A program made the position numbers and the translations under genes. From contig NZ_LMHW01000017.1 of NCBI RefSeq assembly GCF_001428525.1, positions 248,001 to 312,000 on the forward strand: a stretch of DNA of 64,000 nucleotides, read 5' to 3'. This DNA comes from Flavobacterium sp. Root186. Lineage in GTDB: Bacteria > Bacteroidota > Bacteroidia > Flavobacteriales > Flavobacteriaceae. Below the pieces are notes generated by a model, which saw nothing but the letters and a program-made list of their open reading frames with translations, was not told where the DNA came from and did not search any database. Positions 7,737 to 17,098 of the stretch are shown one piece after another. Every line of letters begins with the position of its first letter. The first letter of the stretch is position 1.

Positions 7737-10700
7737 CTATAAATATTTATTTATAATTATTTTTTTTAAATCAGATGATTTTTCAATTATTAATTTTTTT
7801 TCATCAATAATCTTTTCAAACTCATTTATTTTCTTTACAATTCTAATTTGCTCCTTCAATGGTGGAAGAGGTATTCTTATATTTTCATAATAAGAAGATG
7901 GCACTCTTCTATGACCACTTGATCCAGTCATATTTTTTTCGGCTTCTTTACGAACTGATTCACGATTTAGCATTGCAAATAAAAAGTTAGGATCTACTTT
8001 TTCTTCTGTTCTAATTACGTGAAATTCTGAGCTTCCCATTCCAATTCCATTCGTTAAATCTTTTGCTAACGCACATTTACCATTTTCCATACATGGTGTA
8101 ATCTTTGCAATAATTATATCATTTTCTCTAAAATAGGTATAGCTTCCTTTTCTTAAAACTTTCATTTTTTTATCAACCTTGTTAGCTATAAAACCTTTTT
8201 CACTTACTGATGCCATTTCGACAAAAGAAACATTTGTTTCGTCATCAATATGTTTTATTTCTGTTTTCGATGGATTGAAAATAGCAATATTTGAAATTTT
8301 TTCCTGTTCATGCTTTGCGTTGAATATTTTATTAATTTCATTATCTATTGATATATGTGCTTTTTCAATTTCTCTTGTTGTTCTTTCTACATCTTGATCA
8401 ATCATATTGCAATCATCTACTAACTTAATTTGTATTTCCTTTTTGGGAATTGGAATTTTAACATCTTCTCTTAAAAAAGCACTGTTTAAACTTTTACCAA
8501 ATGCTTTAAGACCTGAATTTTCTAAATCAATTATCTTTGCCGAAAACAAATGAAATAAATATTCATTTGTTACTACATCTTCATCAATAGGAATCAAACC
8601 TGCAATTGCTTCATTAGTATATAAATCTACTCCAGCTAATGCTGTTTTACCAATACTCAATTTAAAACTTAAGAGAGTAGTTCCTTTAGGAATTAATTTA
8701 ACATTTGAATTTTCAATTCCTTCTTGTGATAACTTTTCTTTTGTATCTGTAATAATTTGTCCTTTCATTTCTGAAATAGATACCCATAAATTATTCCCTT
8801 TAAAATAATTGGAAATTCCGCGAGCGGGAGTTCCACCAATTTTTACATGAGCAACTTCTCCTAAACTTTTAATTTCCCAACGAGTGTTAAGTACCGTTTT
8901 TTTATTTGCTGCTAAATTAATTTGTTTATTAAAATCTTTACGATTAAAGTCAAGCATATCTACTAAATTGTAATAAGAGAGATGTGATGTTAATTTTTCA
9001 GAAATTTCTAATTCATTTGAATTAAAATTCTCGAGTATGTATTTGTTTATTTTATTAAAATCATTTGTCTCATTTGAATTGTAAAGGAGTGTATTAACAC
9101 TTTGTAATCCATAGAGTTTTTCAATCATTTCTTTTGCTTCATCATCATCAATGTCAGAAGAATCAAAATTTTGATTGATATACTTGATTCCTTCGTTACC
9201 TTTAGCATTACTCCATTTATAGCCTAAGAATTCTTGTTGCTCCTTTGTGCTAGTACCATACTTTACGACTAGCACTTTTTGCTTATTTTCAGACCCAATA
9301 ACATAAAAGTAAAGCTTATCCTTTTCTATATTGTGTAAATAAGCATTAAATCTCTTATTTAATTCCGTTTCTTGTTCGTAAACTTTTTTTGACTTGAAAG
9401 TTCGTTGTTTTAAAAGGTTTTTAATTTCACTCTGATTGTCAAATGCCTTCTTATATTCAATAAAAATTTCAGTATTTAACAAAGCTAAAGTTGGCTTACC
9501 TATTAATAAAGATTTATATTCGTTTTCATCAATCCCAATATGACTGCAATATTGACTAATTTTATATATATCTTCATAATTTTTTTCAGTTTCATTATTA
9601 CTAAACCAACTCTCCACCCGGTACTTCCAATGATCAGTAGGTGATGGATTATTAATTTTTCTTCTTAAAAAAAGAGTCACTGTGTTTGTTCCAGTTTTTC
9701 CAAATGTTTGAGAACCAAATTCAACAATTGAAATTACATCAAAATAATTTAAAATAATTTCCCTTGTTTTTACATAAATGTTACTATCATTTGTTAATAT
9801 TGATGCAGGTAAAATAATGGCAGCAACACCTTCAGGCTTTAATAGCTGTTTCGCTCTCTCAATAAAAAATGTTTCAATGCTATTATTACTAATTAAACTT
9901 TTAAAATCTACTGTACTTAATAAAGTAAATTTTTTACGTTCTTCCTCTGATAAAGTTTGCAAAAATCCTTTAACGCTATATGGTGGATTTGCAACAAGGA
10001 TTGAAAAACTTTCGTCCTCAACTTTTGAATGCTTACCTAATGCATCTGCATATGTTATACGAATATCATCTTGACCATACATAAAAGCAGAGACCTTTGC
10101 CACTTTTGATAATCTATATTCCTTTTCAATTCCTATTATTTGTCCGTAATATTCCTCAATACTAAAATCTGTGTTTTTATCTATGAAAGGCTTAATTTGC
10201 AAAGCTAATTCATTTAAAAAATGCCCAGCTCCACATGCATAATCTATTGCTTTTGGGGGCAATTCATTACTTTTTATAATATTTTCTAATGGTAAAGATT
10301 TAATAATAAATTTTACTATAGGCATTGGGGTAAAAAACTGTCCTTCTGACTGTTTAACACCATTATCAAGAAAACCTTCAAACATATCGCCTAGAAACTG
10401 ATTTTGTGTTTCAGAAGTTAATCTTATATCTTGAAGCATTTTAACGACGTCTAATAAAACAACTGAATTTTGATAAAATAAACTTTCGTTGTGCACATCA
10501 ATAAAAGAAAAATCACTATTCTTAAAATATTTTAGTTGCCTGAAAAATTTTAAGATTGTTTCCTGAGTAGAATCTGGATCGTTTTTTACATACCTAAAAG
10601 CACTAACAATTTCAGAACGATTTACATTAGTAATCTTTTCTTCTAAAAATTTGTCCATACCTATTTGATACAAATTTTGCAATCTATCTTGTAATTCAAA

Positions 10701-11618
10701 GTAACTATCATTTGCAATTCCTTTCCAACAAAATTTTAAATCCTCAGGATTTTCGTATTCATCAACAACCTTACATAAAAATAAATTAACTAGTTTATCA
10801 AAAGCATTTTCCCGGCCAGAGACATTATATCTACGCATTATACTGGCAAATTCATGATACTTACTTTGAATATCTTTACTTCCGATCTTTTTTAAGTCTT
10901 TTAATTTGTGCTTTTGTTTTCCAACTTTATATGGTTCAATATCCTCTTCAAAAATCCCTTTTGTTTCAAAATATAAGTCATAAGTATATCTCCATGCATA
11001 ATATATATCTTCAACATCAAGAGCTTTTGCTTGTTCGAAAGAAAGAGGCTTTTTGTCTATTAAACTCTCAAGTAAATTTTGATTATCTTTAAGTGATATA
11101 ATATACGAATTATATATTACTTTTTTATTGTCAAGATCTGATGAATATAAGCAAACATATTGGGTCGAACCAGCCTGTTTTGCGTAACTCAACATTTGAC
11201 CTCCATTTAATTTTGTGTTTTCCCATTCTTTTTTGAACTCATATCCGTCAGTTTTACATTCAATTATTAAAAAAGATTTTTGTGTATTATCTTTAATTAA
11301 TATATCTGCTCGACCGCCACTTGCACCATGACCAACTTTCCACTTTGGTTCTAATTCAATATGTTCAGGTTTGTATCCTTTTTCAAAAAGTCTATTTACA
11401 CATTCAAAAACAACAAAATTCTCGGGAGAAGAAAAATTACAAGTCTGTCTTTCATTAATTATAAAATTACTTTCCTCAGGATAAATAAGTTCACTTTTAT
11501 TAAAATCAACTTTTAAATGTGCATTTGGATTGTCTATATAATTTTTAAAATAAATATTATCTTTCTCTTGAAAATTTAACGCTTGTAATAAAACTTTAAA
11601 ATTATCTTTATTTATCAT
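7737..11618 (-). CDS. Single-polypeptide restriction-methylation-specificity protein (type IIG/IIL-like)
   Basis: This 1293-residue protein carries all three activities of a modification-dependent restriction system. Near the N-terminus is a PD-(D/E)XK nuclease of the HsdR_N kind (Asp105 in GGRADILI, Glu120-Cys-Lys122, then GGQMLSYAKQ). Next comes an HsdM-type N6-adenine methyltransferase with GQFFTP at 426-431, the SAM site DYACGAG at 459-465 and the catalytic NPPY at 544-547. The last third has two HsdS-like target-recognition regions (about 912-1100, beginning WEIKSLGEVAHVKIGGTP; and about 1105-1293, ending in PLPPLKEQIRIVKKI). There is no helicase P-loop, so it should cut near its site without ATP-driven translocation. 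Two recognition regions suggest a bipartite target. The reading frame is intact. The XRE gene upstream may control its expression. Confidence 0.85.
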   Translation of the reverse strand: MINKDNFKVLLQALNFQEKDNIYFKNYIDNPNAHLKVDFNKSELIYPEESNFIINERQTCNFSSPENFVVFECVNRLFEKGYKPEHIELEPKWKVGHGASGGRADILIKDNTQKSFLIIECKTDGYEFKKEWENTKLNGGQMLSYAKQAGSTQYVCLYSSDLDNKKVIYNSYIISLKDNQNLLESLIDKKPLSFEQAKALDVEDIYYAWRYTYDLYFETKGIFEEDIEPYKVGKQKHKLKDLKKIGSKDIQSKYHEFASIMRRYNVSGRENAFDKLVNLFLCKVVDEYENPEDLKFCWKGIANDSYFELQDRLQNLYQIGMDKFLEEKITNVNRSEIVSAFRYVKNDPDSTQETILKFFRQLKYFKNSDFSFIDVHNESLFYQNSVVLLDVVKMLQDIRLTSETQNQFLGDMFEGFLDNGVKQSEGQFFTPMPIVKFIIKSLPLENIIKSNELPPKAIDYACGAGHFLNELALQIKPFIDKNTDFSIEEYYGQIIGIEKEYRLSKVAKVSAFMYGQDDIRITYADALGKHSKVEDESFSILVANPPYSVKGFLQTLSEEERKKFTLLSTVDFKSLISNNSIETFFIERAKQLLKPEGVAAIILPASILTNDSNIYVKTREIILNYFDVISIVEFGSQTFGKTGTNTVTLFLRRKINNPSPTDHWKYRVESWFSNNETEKNYEDIYKISQYCSHIGIDENEYKSLLIGKPTLALLNTEIFIEYKKAFDNQSEIKNLLKQRTFKSKKVYEQETELNKRFNAYLHNIEKDKLYFYVIGSENKQKVLVVKYGTSTKEQQEFLGYKWSNAKGNEGIKYINQNFDSSDIDDDEAKEMIEKLYGLQSVNTLLYNSNETNDFNKINKYILENFNSNELEISEKLTSHLSYYNLVDMLDFNRKDFNKQINLAANKKTVLNTRWEIKSLGEVAHVKIGGTPARGISNYFKGNNLWVSISEMKGQIITDTKEKLSQEGIENSNVKLIPKGTTLLSFKLSIGKTALAGVDLYTNEAIAGLIPIDEDVVTNEYLFHLFSAKIIDLENSGLKAFGKSLNSAFLREDVKIPIPKKEIQIKLVDDCNMIDQDVERTTREIEKAHISIDNEINKIFNAKHEQEKISNIAIFNPSKTEIKHIDDETNVSFVEMASVSEKGFIANKVDKKMKVLRKGSYTYFRENDIIIAKITPCMENGKCALAKDLTNGIGMGSSEFHVIRTEEKVDPNFLFAMLNRESVRKEAEKNMTGSSGHRRVPSSYYENIRIPLPPLKEQIRIVKKINEFEKIIDEKKLIIEKSSDLKKIIINKYL

Positions 11619-11834
11619 CTATTGAATTCAATTTTTTATAAAGCAAATTTAGTTTTTTTTAGCTATAAATATTTTATAATGTCCTTTTAAAAAGGATTAT
11701 CTACAAATAATTAAATTACAATAAGTTGTTATTTGTTCGAAGAAGATTTGAACCTAACTGGTAATTGATTCTAATCCACTGTTGATGAAAGTAAATGATT
11801 TCAACTTCTTATTAATATTTCTATGAGTTAAAAT

Positions 11835-11860
11835 AAAAAAGATGCCTAGGCATCTTTTTT
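11835..11860. terminator. Perfect 26-bp palindrome, bidirectional terminator
   Basis: A perfectly palindromic stem with GATGCC/GGCATC core flanked by six A on the left and six T on the right. It begins just past the stop of the XRE gene (11863) and so should end that transcript on the minus strand; it also insulates the restriction gene downstream. The rest of the 11619-11862 gap is AT-rich with no gene. Confidence 0.8.
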
Positions 11861-11862
11861 AT

Positions 11863-12099
11863 TTATATCGCTTTCTCTGGCCAAAAATCTTTAGGAGAAC
11901 AATTGAGTACCTTTGCTATTAAATTCAAAGTAATCACATTGTATTTAGCCTTTTTTGATCGAGCTTCTATCTGGGATATGAAGGTGATGTTTTTACCAAT
12001 TGATAATGACAATTGTTCTTGAGTAAAACCTTTAGTTTCTCTAATTTCTCTTACTTTTAAGATTAAATATTTTTCTATTTCATCTAGTGATTCATGCAT
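11863..12099 (-). CDS. XRE-family HTH regulator (candidate restriction controller)
   Basis: The 78-residue protein from the ATG at 12099 (MHESLDEIEKYLILKVREIR) has a standard Cro/C1 helix-turn-helix: KGFTQEQLSLSIG then NITFISQIEARSKKA, followed by LNLIAKVLNCSPKDFW. A longer reading from 12180 exists, but its extra residues cross the AT-rich promoter-like region and the palindrome at 12133-12148, so I prefer the shorter form. Size and context next to a restriction-methylation gene match controller (C) proteins that delay nuclease expression; a general repressor is the alternative. It is separated from that gene by a strong terminator, so it would act in trans. Confidence 0.75.
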   Translation of the reverse strand: MHESLDEIEKYLILKVREIRETKGFTQEQLSLSIGKNITFISQIEARSKKAKYNVITLNLIAKVLNCSPKDFWPEKAI

Positions 12100-12132
12100 A
12101 ATCAAAGTGACATAAAAAACTTGTAAAATATT

Positions 12133-12148
12133 ATGTACCATAGTACAT
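12133..12148. promoter_or_regulatory. Candidate operator of the XRE regulator
   Basis: ATGTAC-CATA-GTACAT is a perfect 6-bp inverted repeat with a 4-base spacer, 34 bases upstream of the preferred XRE start at 12099 and therefore where a promoter should be. Self-binding by XRE regulators at such short dyads is common. Binding is inferred, not shown. Confidence 0.5.
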
Positions 12149-12244
12149 ATTTTAAATAAATTTATATATTTGTATTTCAATTACATCCAAAAATGTAATT
12201 TTGCGATTCTTCATGAAAACATTTGAAGCATTCGCTTTGAATCT

Positions 12245-12392
12245 CGTTATCAAAAACTGGTAATTTTTACGCACGAGATGATAAGTAAGATGCTCACGTC
12301 TTATGGCGTGGGCTCACTTATTCGTGCGTGGGTATACCAGTACCTTGATAGCGTTTAAGATGAGTTCCGCGCCTTTTTTATGGCCAGAACTC
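12245..12392. ncRNA. Candidate structured RNA or DNA element: long segmented hairpin plus second hairpin
   Basis: Four collinear pairing blocks nest inside one another: CGTTATCAA (12245-12253) with TTGATAGCG (12345-12353, one G-U), ACTGGTA (12256-12262) with TACCAGT (12335-12341), ACGCACGA (12269-12276) with TCGTGCGT (12322-12329), and ATAAGT (12281-12286) with ACTTAT (12316-12321). Inside is a CACG/CGTG tip with an 8-base loop. A second hairpin follows, GAGTTC (12362-12367) with GAACTC (12387-12392), containing a GCC/GGC step. The block is more GC-rich than its surroundings and lies in a gene-free 430-bp gap. It could be a non-coding RNA, a mobile-element end or a leader element. No reverse transcriptase is adjacent, so a retron RNA is unlikely. 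Confidence 0.5.
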
Positions 12393-12534
12393 TCTTATTA
12401 TTCATAGCAAATCACTCTTCTTATTTTTAAAAGTTTCGCATTAAAAAAGTCGAACCTTTTAAAACTATCATTGCCTGTGTATTAAAAAAATCTTACTTAT
12501 GTTATATTAAGCCGTTTACTTAATACATAAAAAA

Positions 12535-12571
12535 GGCCCTCTATCAGGCGATCAAACTAGAATAGAGGGCC
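12535..12571. promoter_or_regulatory. 10-bp perfect hairpin upstream of the SusC gene
   Basis: GGCCCTCTAT (12535-12544) pairs with ATAGAGGGCC (12562-12571) around a 17-base loop, ending 41 bases before the SusC start. Read on the plus strand it would be a 5' leader hairpin. Read on the minus strand the stem is followed by TTTTTTAT and looks like a terminator that would stop any antisense transcript leaving the SusC gene. Confidence 0.6.
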
Positions 12572-12612
12572 ATAGCTAATCAAATCATATTTAACTAACC
12601 AATCCCAAAATT

Positions 12613-15600
12613 ATGAATATTTTTTCATTTCCAAAGGGTGGAAGAGCTCTCTATTGCCTAATTTTTCTAGGCTTCCTACTGTCTTTTTCACCAATGTCTG
12701 CCAAAAATCAATCTCGGCATAGCACTTCATTTCCCCAACAACATAAGGTTCAGGGTGCTGTCACAGATGGCACTAATCCCCTTCCTGGTGTAACCATTAC
12801 TATTAAAAACAAAAAAAGCATTGCCGTTATTTCAGACTACAGCGGTCAGTTCTCTCTCACCTGCTCTCCTAATGATACACTTGTAGTATCTTATATTGGC
12901 TTTAAAACTGCGCTTGTTCCCATTCAGGGACGCTCCGTTACAAACATTATACTATCCTACGATACTACAACACTTCAGGAAGTACGAATAAATGCCGGAT
13001 ATTACTCAGTCAAAGAAAGCGAACGAACAGGTAGCATAGCCAAAATATCATCAAAAGACATTGAAAAGCAGCCTGTTTCCAACTTACTGGCCACAATGCA
13101 GGGACGCATGGCGGGGGTCGATATAATACAGGATTCAGGAACTCCAGGCACAGGCTTTCAGATTAAAATCAGGGGAATGAACAGTCTGCGCGAAGATGGA
13201 AACCAGCCTTTGTATATTATCGACGGCGTCCCTTATTCTTCCGACATAATAGGATACAGCAATACCAATTCGGGAGTTCCAACCTCGACAGGACCTCTGA
13301 ACAGCATTAATCCAAATGACATTGAAAGCATAGAGGTACTCAAAGATGCGGATGCCACTTCCATTTATGGATCAAGGGGAGCAAACGGAGTGGTCTTGAT
13401 CACAACCAAAAAAGGAAAAGCAGGAAAAACCACCTTTACGCTTAACGCCTCCACCGGCGCGGGATGGATAACTGCAATGGTGCCTCTAATGAATACCTCC
13501 GAATATCTTGAAATGAGAAGACAGGGTTTTTCCAATGACGGGATTGCTTCCTATCCAGCCACCGCTTATGACATTAACGGCACATGGGATCAGAACAGAT
13601 ACACCGACTGGCAGAAAGAGCTATTGGGAGGCACCTCAGCGATAACCAACCTGCAGGCTTCCATTACAGGAGGCTCTGATCTCACCCAATATCTTTTAAG
13701 CGGCACCTACAGAACCGAAACCACCGTATTACCTGGAGATTTCGGATATGACAAAGGAGCTGTGCATTTCAATATGAACCACAGCAGCGAGGACAAAAGA
13801 TTCAAACTCTCTTTTTCAGCAGGCTACACCTTTCAAAATAACGTGCAGCCTGGAACCGATCTTACCCGCATTGCCAGAACATTGGCCCCTAATGCTCCTG
13901 CATTGTATGACAGTCAGGGAAATCTAAATTTTGAAAACAACACTTTCAGAAACCCGCTTGCACAGCTGCGAGGAATAAATACTGCCAAGATAAATGATCT
14001 GGTGGCTAACTCAGTGCTTAGCTACAACATAACACCGCATTGGGAAATCAAAGCTAATTTGGGTTTCACAGACTTGAAAAATTCGGAGCAGCGTCTGTTG
14101 CCTTCCACCATGAACAACCCGGCATTAAACATCGGAAGCAGCAGGTCATCCATCTATACCAATCTTACCTCAAGGCAGTCTTGGATAATGGAACCACAGA
14201 TCAGATGGTTTCATGATTTTATAAACAGCTCCATTGACATTCTTCTTGGTGGGACTGCACAGCAGCAGTCAACAGCAAGACTATACCAGTCTGGCAGAGG
14301 TTTTGCAAGCAATAGCCAAATTACTGACCTCTCTGCTGCAGTTACGAAATCTATACTTGCAAATGATGAAATTCTATATAAATATCAGGCATTCTTTGGA
14401 AGAGTGAATTACAATTTCAAAGAAAAATACATCCTGAATCTAACCGCAAGAAGAGACGGTTCTAGCAGGTTCGGTCCAGGCAAGCAGTTTGCCGCTTTTG
14501 GTGCTGCAGGTGCAGCGTGGATATTTTCTAAAGAAGGTTTTATTGAAGAAGACTCTTTTCTGAGTTTCGGCAAACTGCGTGCAAGCTACGGCACAACCGG
14601 AAGCGACCAAATCGGAGACTATCAGTATCTGGATACCTATACAACCTCTGGAAACGCATACAATGGGATTGTGGGAATGGATCCTACAAGGCTTTTCAAT
14701 CCAAATTTCAGCTGGGAAATTAATAGAAAACTTGAAATAGCGCTTGAGACTGGATTTTTCGACGACAGATTATTTTTTACTGCCGCAGGATACAGAAACA
14801 GGTCTTCCAACCAGCTGGTGGGCATACCGCTTCCTGCCACGACAGGATTCACCTCCGTAAGTGCAAATCTGGATGCCGTTGTAGAAAATTCAGGCCTCGA
14901 ATTTACCTTGCGAACACTCAACTTCAGCAGTCCTAATTTTAAATGGTCTACCAATTTCAATATTACTGTGGCCAGAAACAGGCTCGTTTCATTTTCTGGA
15001 CTGGAAGGTTCAACGTATTCCAGTAAATACGTCATCGGAAGGCCAACCACAATAGCAAAGACCTATCAGTTTAATGGTGTGAATCCATCAACAGGAATCT
15101 ATGAGTTTGAAGATGTAAACAAAGATGGCATGATATCCATAGAAGACCGGCAGACTATAGTTGACCTTACACCGGAATACTACGGAGGACTGCAAAATAC
15201 CATCCAGTATAAGCGTCTCCAACTCGACTTTCTTCTCCAGTATGTCAAACAGCAGAATTACGAATACAGTTCTTATGTCCCTGGTGGAAGTTTTATAAAC
15301 CAGCTGGCCGATATGGTTCATGCGTGGAAAAATCAGGGTGATATTACACCTTATCAGATCAATACCTCTGGCCAGAACAGCGCTGCTGTAAATGCGTATT
15401 ACAATTACTCCGACAGTAATGCTGGCATTGTCGATGCTTCCTACATCCGTTTGAAAAATATTTCGCTAAGCTATGATCTGCGACTGGAAACTACCAAAGG
15501 AGTGCAATGCAGGCTATCACTGCAAGGACAAAATCTTCTCACTTTCACGCCATACAAAAATGGAGATCCAGAATTTAGATTTAGCGGATATCTGCCTCCT

Positions 15601-15639
15601 TTACAAATATTAACGGCCGGCGTTCAGCTAACTTTTTAA
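12613..15639 (+). CDS. SusC/RagA-type TonB-dependent outer-membrane receptor
   Basis: A 1008-residue receptor with a signal peptide (LIFLGFLLSFSPMSA), a carboxypeptidase-D regulatory-like beta-sandwich (VQGAVTDGTNPLPGVTITIK through SYIGFKT), a plug domain (RMAGVDIIQDSGTPGTGFQI, then RGMNSLREDG and PLYIIDGVPY; RGANGVVLITTKKG) and a C-terminal 22-strand barrel ending in aromatic-rich strands. SusC proteins import glycans or peptides through the outer membrane using TonB energy, with the SusD lipoprotein as lid. The SusD partner begins 17 bases downstream and an S9 peptidase follows, so peptide import is more likely than glycan import; no glycoside hydrolase is nearby. Transcription probably starts in the leader holding the hairpin at 12535-12571. 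Confidence 0.93.
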   Translation: MNIFSFPKGGRALYCLIFLGFLLSFSPMSAKNQSRHSTSFPQQHKVQGAVTDGTNPLPGVTITIKNKKSIAVISDYSGQFSLTCSPNDTLVVSYIGFKTALVPIQGRSVTNIILSYDTTTLQEVRINAGYYSVKESERTGSIAKISSKDIEKQPVSNLLATMQGRMAGVDIIQDSGTPGTGFQIKIRGMNSLREDGNQPLYIIDGVPYSSDIIGYSNTNSGVPTSTGPLNSINPNDIESIEVLKDADATSIYGSRGANGVVLITTKKGKAGKTTFTLNASTGAGWITAMVPLMNTSEYLEMRRQGFSNDGIASYPATAYDINGTWDQNRYTDWQKELLGGTSAITNLQASITGGSDLTQYLLSGTYRTETTVLPGDFGYDKGAVHFNMNHSSEDKRFKLSFSAGYTFQNNVQPGTDLTRIARTLAPNAPALYDSQGNLNFENNTFRNPLAQLRGINTAKINDLVANSVLSYNITPHWEIKANLGFTDLKNSEQRLLPSTMNNPALNIGSSRSSIYTNLTSRQSWIMEPQIRWFHDFINSSIDILLGGTAQQQSTARLYQSGRGFASNSQITDLSAAVTKSILANDEILYKYQAFFGRVNYNFKEKYILNLTARRDGSSRFGPGKQFAAFGAAGAAWIFSKEGFIEEDSFLSFGKLRASYGTTGSDQIGDYQYLDTYTTSGNAYNGIVGMDPTRLFNPNFSWEINRKLEIALETGFFDDRLFFTAAGYRNRSSNQLVGIPLPATTGFTSVSANLDAVVENSGLEFTLRTLNFSSPNFKWSTNFNITVARNRLVSFSGLEGSTYSSKYVIGRPTTIAKTYQFNGVNPSTGIYEFEDVNKDGMISIEDRQTIVDLTPEYYGGLQNTIQYKRLQLDFLLQYVKQQNYEYSSYVPGGSFINQLADMVHAWKNQGDITPYQINTSGQNSAAVNAYYNYSDSNAGIVDASYIRLKNISLSYDLRLETTKGVQCRLSLQGQNLLTFTPYKNGDPEFRFSGYLPPLQILTAGVQLTF

Positions 15640-15655
15640 CTTAAAAATCAGAAAC

Positions 15656-17074
15656 ATGAAAAATAACATAGCACTTCCGCAGAACGGTTTCTGCAAAACC
15701 AATAATAGTTTTATAATGCTGGCACTGCATGGGTTATTAGCATTGTCTTTCTTGAACTCCTGCGACAATTATGTCGAAGTTGACCTGCCTAAATCTCAGC
15801 TGACCTCCGATGCCGTATTTGAAGATGCAGAAACAGCAAATGCAGCAATGGCAGGTTTGTACACGAAACTGAGAATGAACGGCATTCTGGCGGGCAGCAC
15901 AACAGGCCTATCCTCCATGCTCGGTCTTTTCACAGATGAATTCAATTACTACCAGCTCAACAGCGTAAGCAATTTATATAATAACAGTCTTACCGCGGGA
16001 ACGCCGCAGGTAAGCGACATCTGGAATCAAAGCTATAATCAGATATATGCGGCAAACAGCATTATTGAAGGGATCCAAAAGTCCGCAGCCATAGTGCAGG
16101 ATCAAAAGAATCAGCTGATGGGCGAAGCACTGTTTGTTCGAGCACTGCTACATTTTACCTTAACAGGCATTTACGGTGATATACCTTATGTCACCACAAC
16201 GGATTATACAATTAACAGCAAAATCTCAAAAGTTCCTACAGTCCAAATATATCAGAAAGCTATTGAAGATCTTACTAGAGCGGTAGGCCTTCTCACTGAG
16301 AAATATATTTCAAATGAGCGGATCCGGCCTAATCGAAGCGCCGCCATAGCCCTGCTTGCAAGACTCTATCTGTATATGAAATTGTACCCAGAAGCCTCTA
16401 GCGCCGCATCTGGAGTAATCAATAGCCCATTATATAAAAAAGAAAGCAGTTTAGACAGGATATTTCTAAAGGGCAGCACCGAAACAATCTGGCAGATAAT
16501 GCCTGGAACTGCTGGCGGCAATACTCAGGAAGGCGATCTATATATTTTTAAGGCTGGCCCTCCGCCCATTGTTGGTTTAAGAGAAGATTTCATCAATGCA
16601 TTTGAGCCTGGCGACAAAAGAAAGTCCCAGTGGACTGCAATGGTTACTAATGGTGTTCAGAGGTGGTATTATGCCTATAAGTACAAACAGGACCAGCCTA
16701 CTGCCAACTCAATGGAATATTCTATTGTGCTTCGTCTGTCCGAACAATATTTGATACGTGCGGAAGCTAGAGCTATTCAAGGAGATCTTACTGGAGCGAA
16801 AGAAGATCTGAATATCATCAGATATGCCGCGGGGCTTTCAGATACAGCTGCCCTTTCTTCCGAAGATATTATAGCCGATATTTTACAGCAGCGCCGTTTT
16901 GAACTGTTTACAGAATTTGGCCAGCGGTTCTTTGACCTGAAACGCTTTGAAAAACTCGATGAAGTACTGGCTCCTATAAAACCCGGCTGGGACGCAAATG
17001 ACCGTCTGTGGCCGATTCCTGTTTTGGAATTAAATTCAAATCCAAACCTGAATCCACAAAATCAGGGCTATTAG
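15656..17074 (+). CDS. SusD/RagB-type outer-membrane lipoprotein
   Basis: The 472-residue product has a signal peptide ending in a lipobox (LSFLNSC, so Cys is lipidated), then the SusD-family pattern: LTSDAVFEDAETANAAMAGL, IYAANSIIEG, GEALFVRALLHFTL, and tetratricopeptide-like helices RSAAIALLARLYLY. The C-terminus shows the usual RLSEQYLIRAEARA, then LQQRRFELFTEFGQRFFDLK and a WPIPVLEL motif near the end. It is the substrate-binding lid of the SusC channel. It sits between the receptor and the S9 peptidase in a tight three-gene operon. The ligand cannot be told from sequence. Confidence 0.93.
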   Translation: MKNNIALPQNGFCKTNNSFIMLALHGLLALSFLNSCDNYVEVDLPKSQLTSDAVFEDAETANAAMAGLYTKLRMNGILAGSTTGLSSMLGLFTDEFNYYQLNSVSNLYNNSLTAGTPQVSDIWNQSYNQIYAANSIIEGIQKSAAIVQDQKNQLMGEALFVRALLHFTLTGIYGDIPYVTTTDYTINSKISKVPTVQIYQKAIEDLTRAVGLLTEKYISNERIRPNRSAAIALLARLYLYMKLYPEASSAASGVINSPLYKKESSLDRIFLKGSTETIWQIMPGTAGGNTQEGDLYIFKAGPPPIVGLREDFINAFEPGDKRKSQWTAMVTNGVQRWYYAYKYKQDQPTANSMEYSIVLRLSEQYLIRAEARAIQGDLTGAKEDLNIIRYAAGLSDTAALSSEDIIADILQQRRFELFTEFGQRFFDLKRFEKLDEVLAPIKPGWDANDRLWPIPVLELNSNPNLNPQNQGY

Positions 17075-17098
17075 AAATCAATAAAGAAATTTCATTCG

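Noticed and set aside
12245..12392. Retron-type RNA
   Set aside because: The fold is long, but there is no reverse transcriptase gene nearby.
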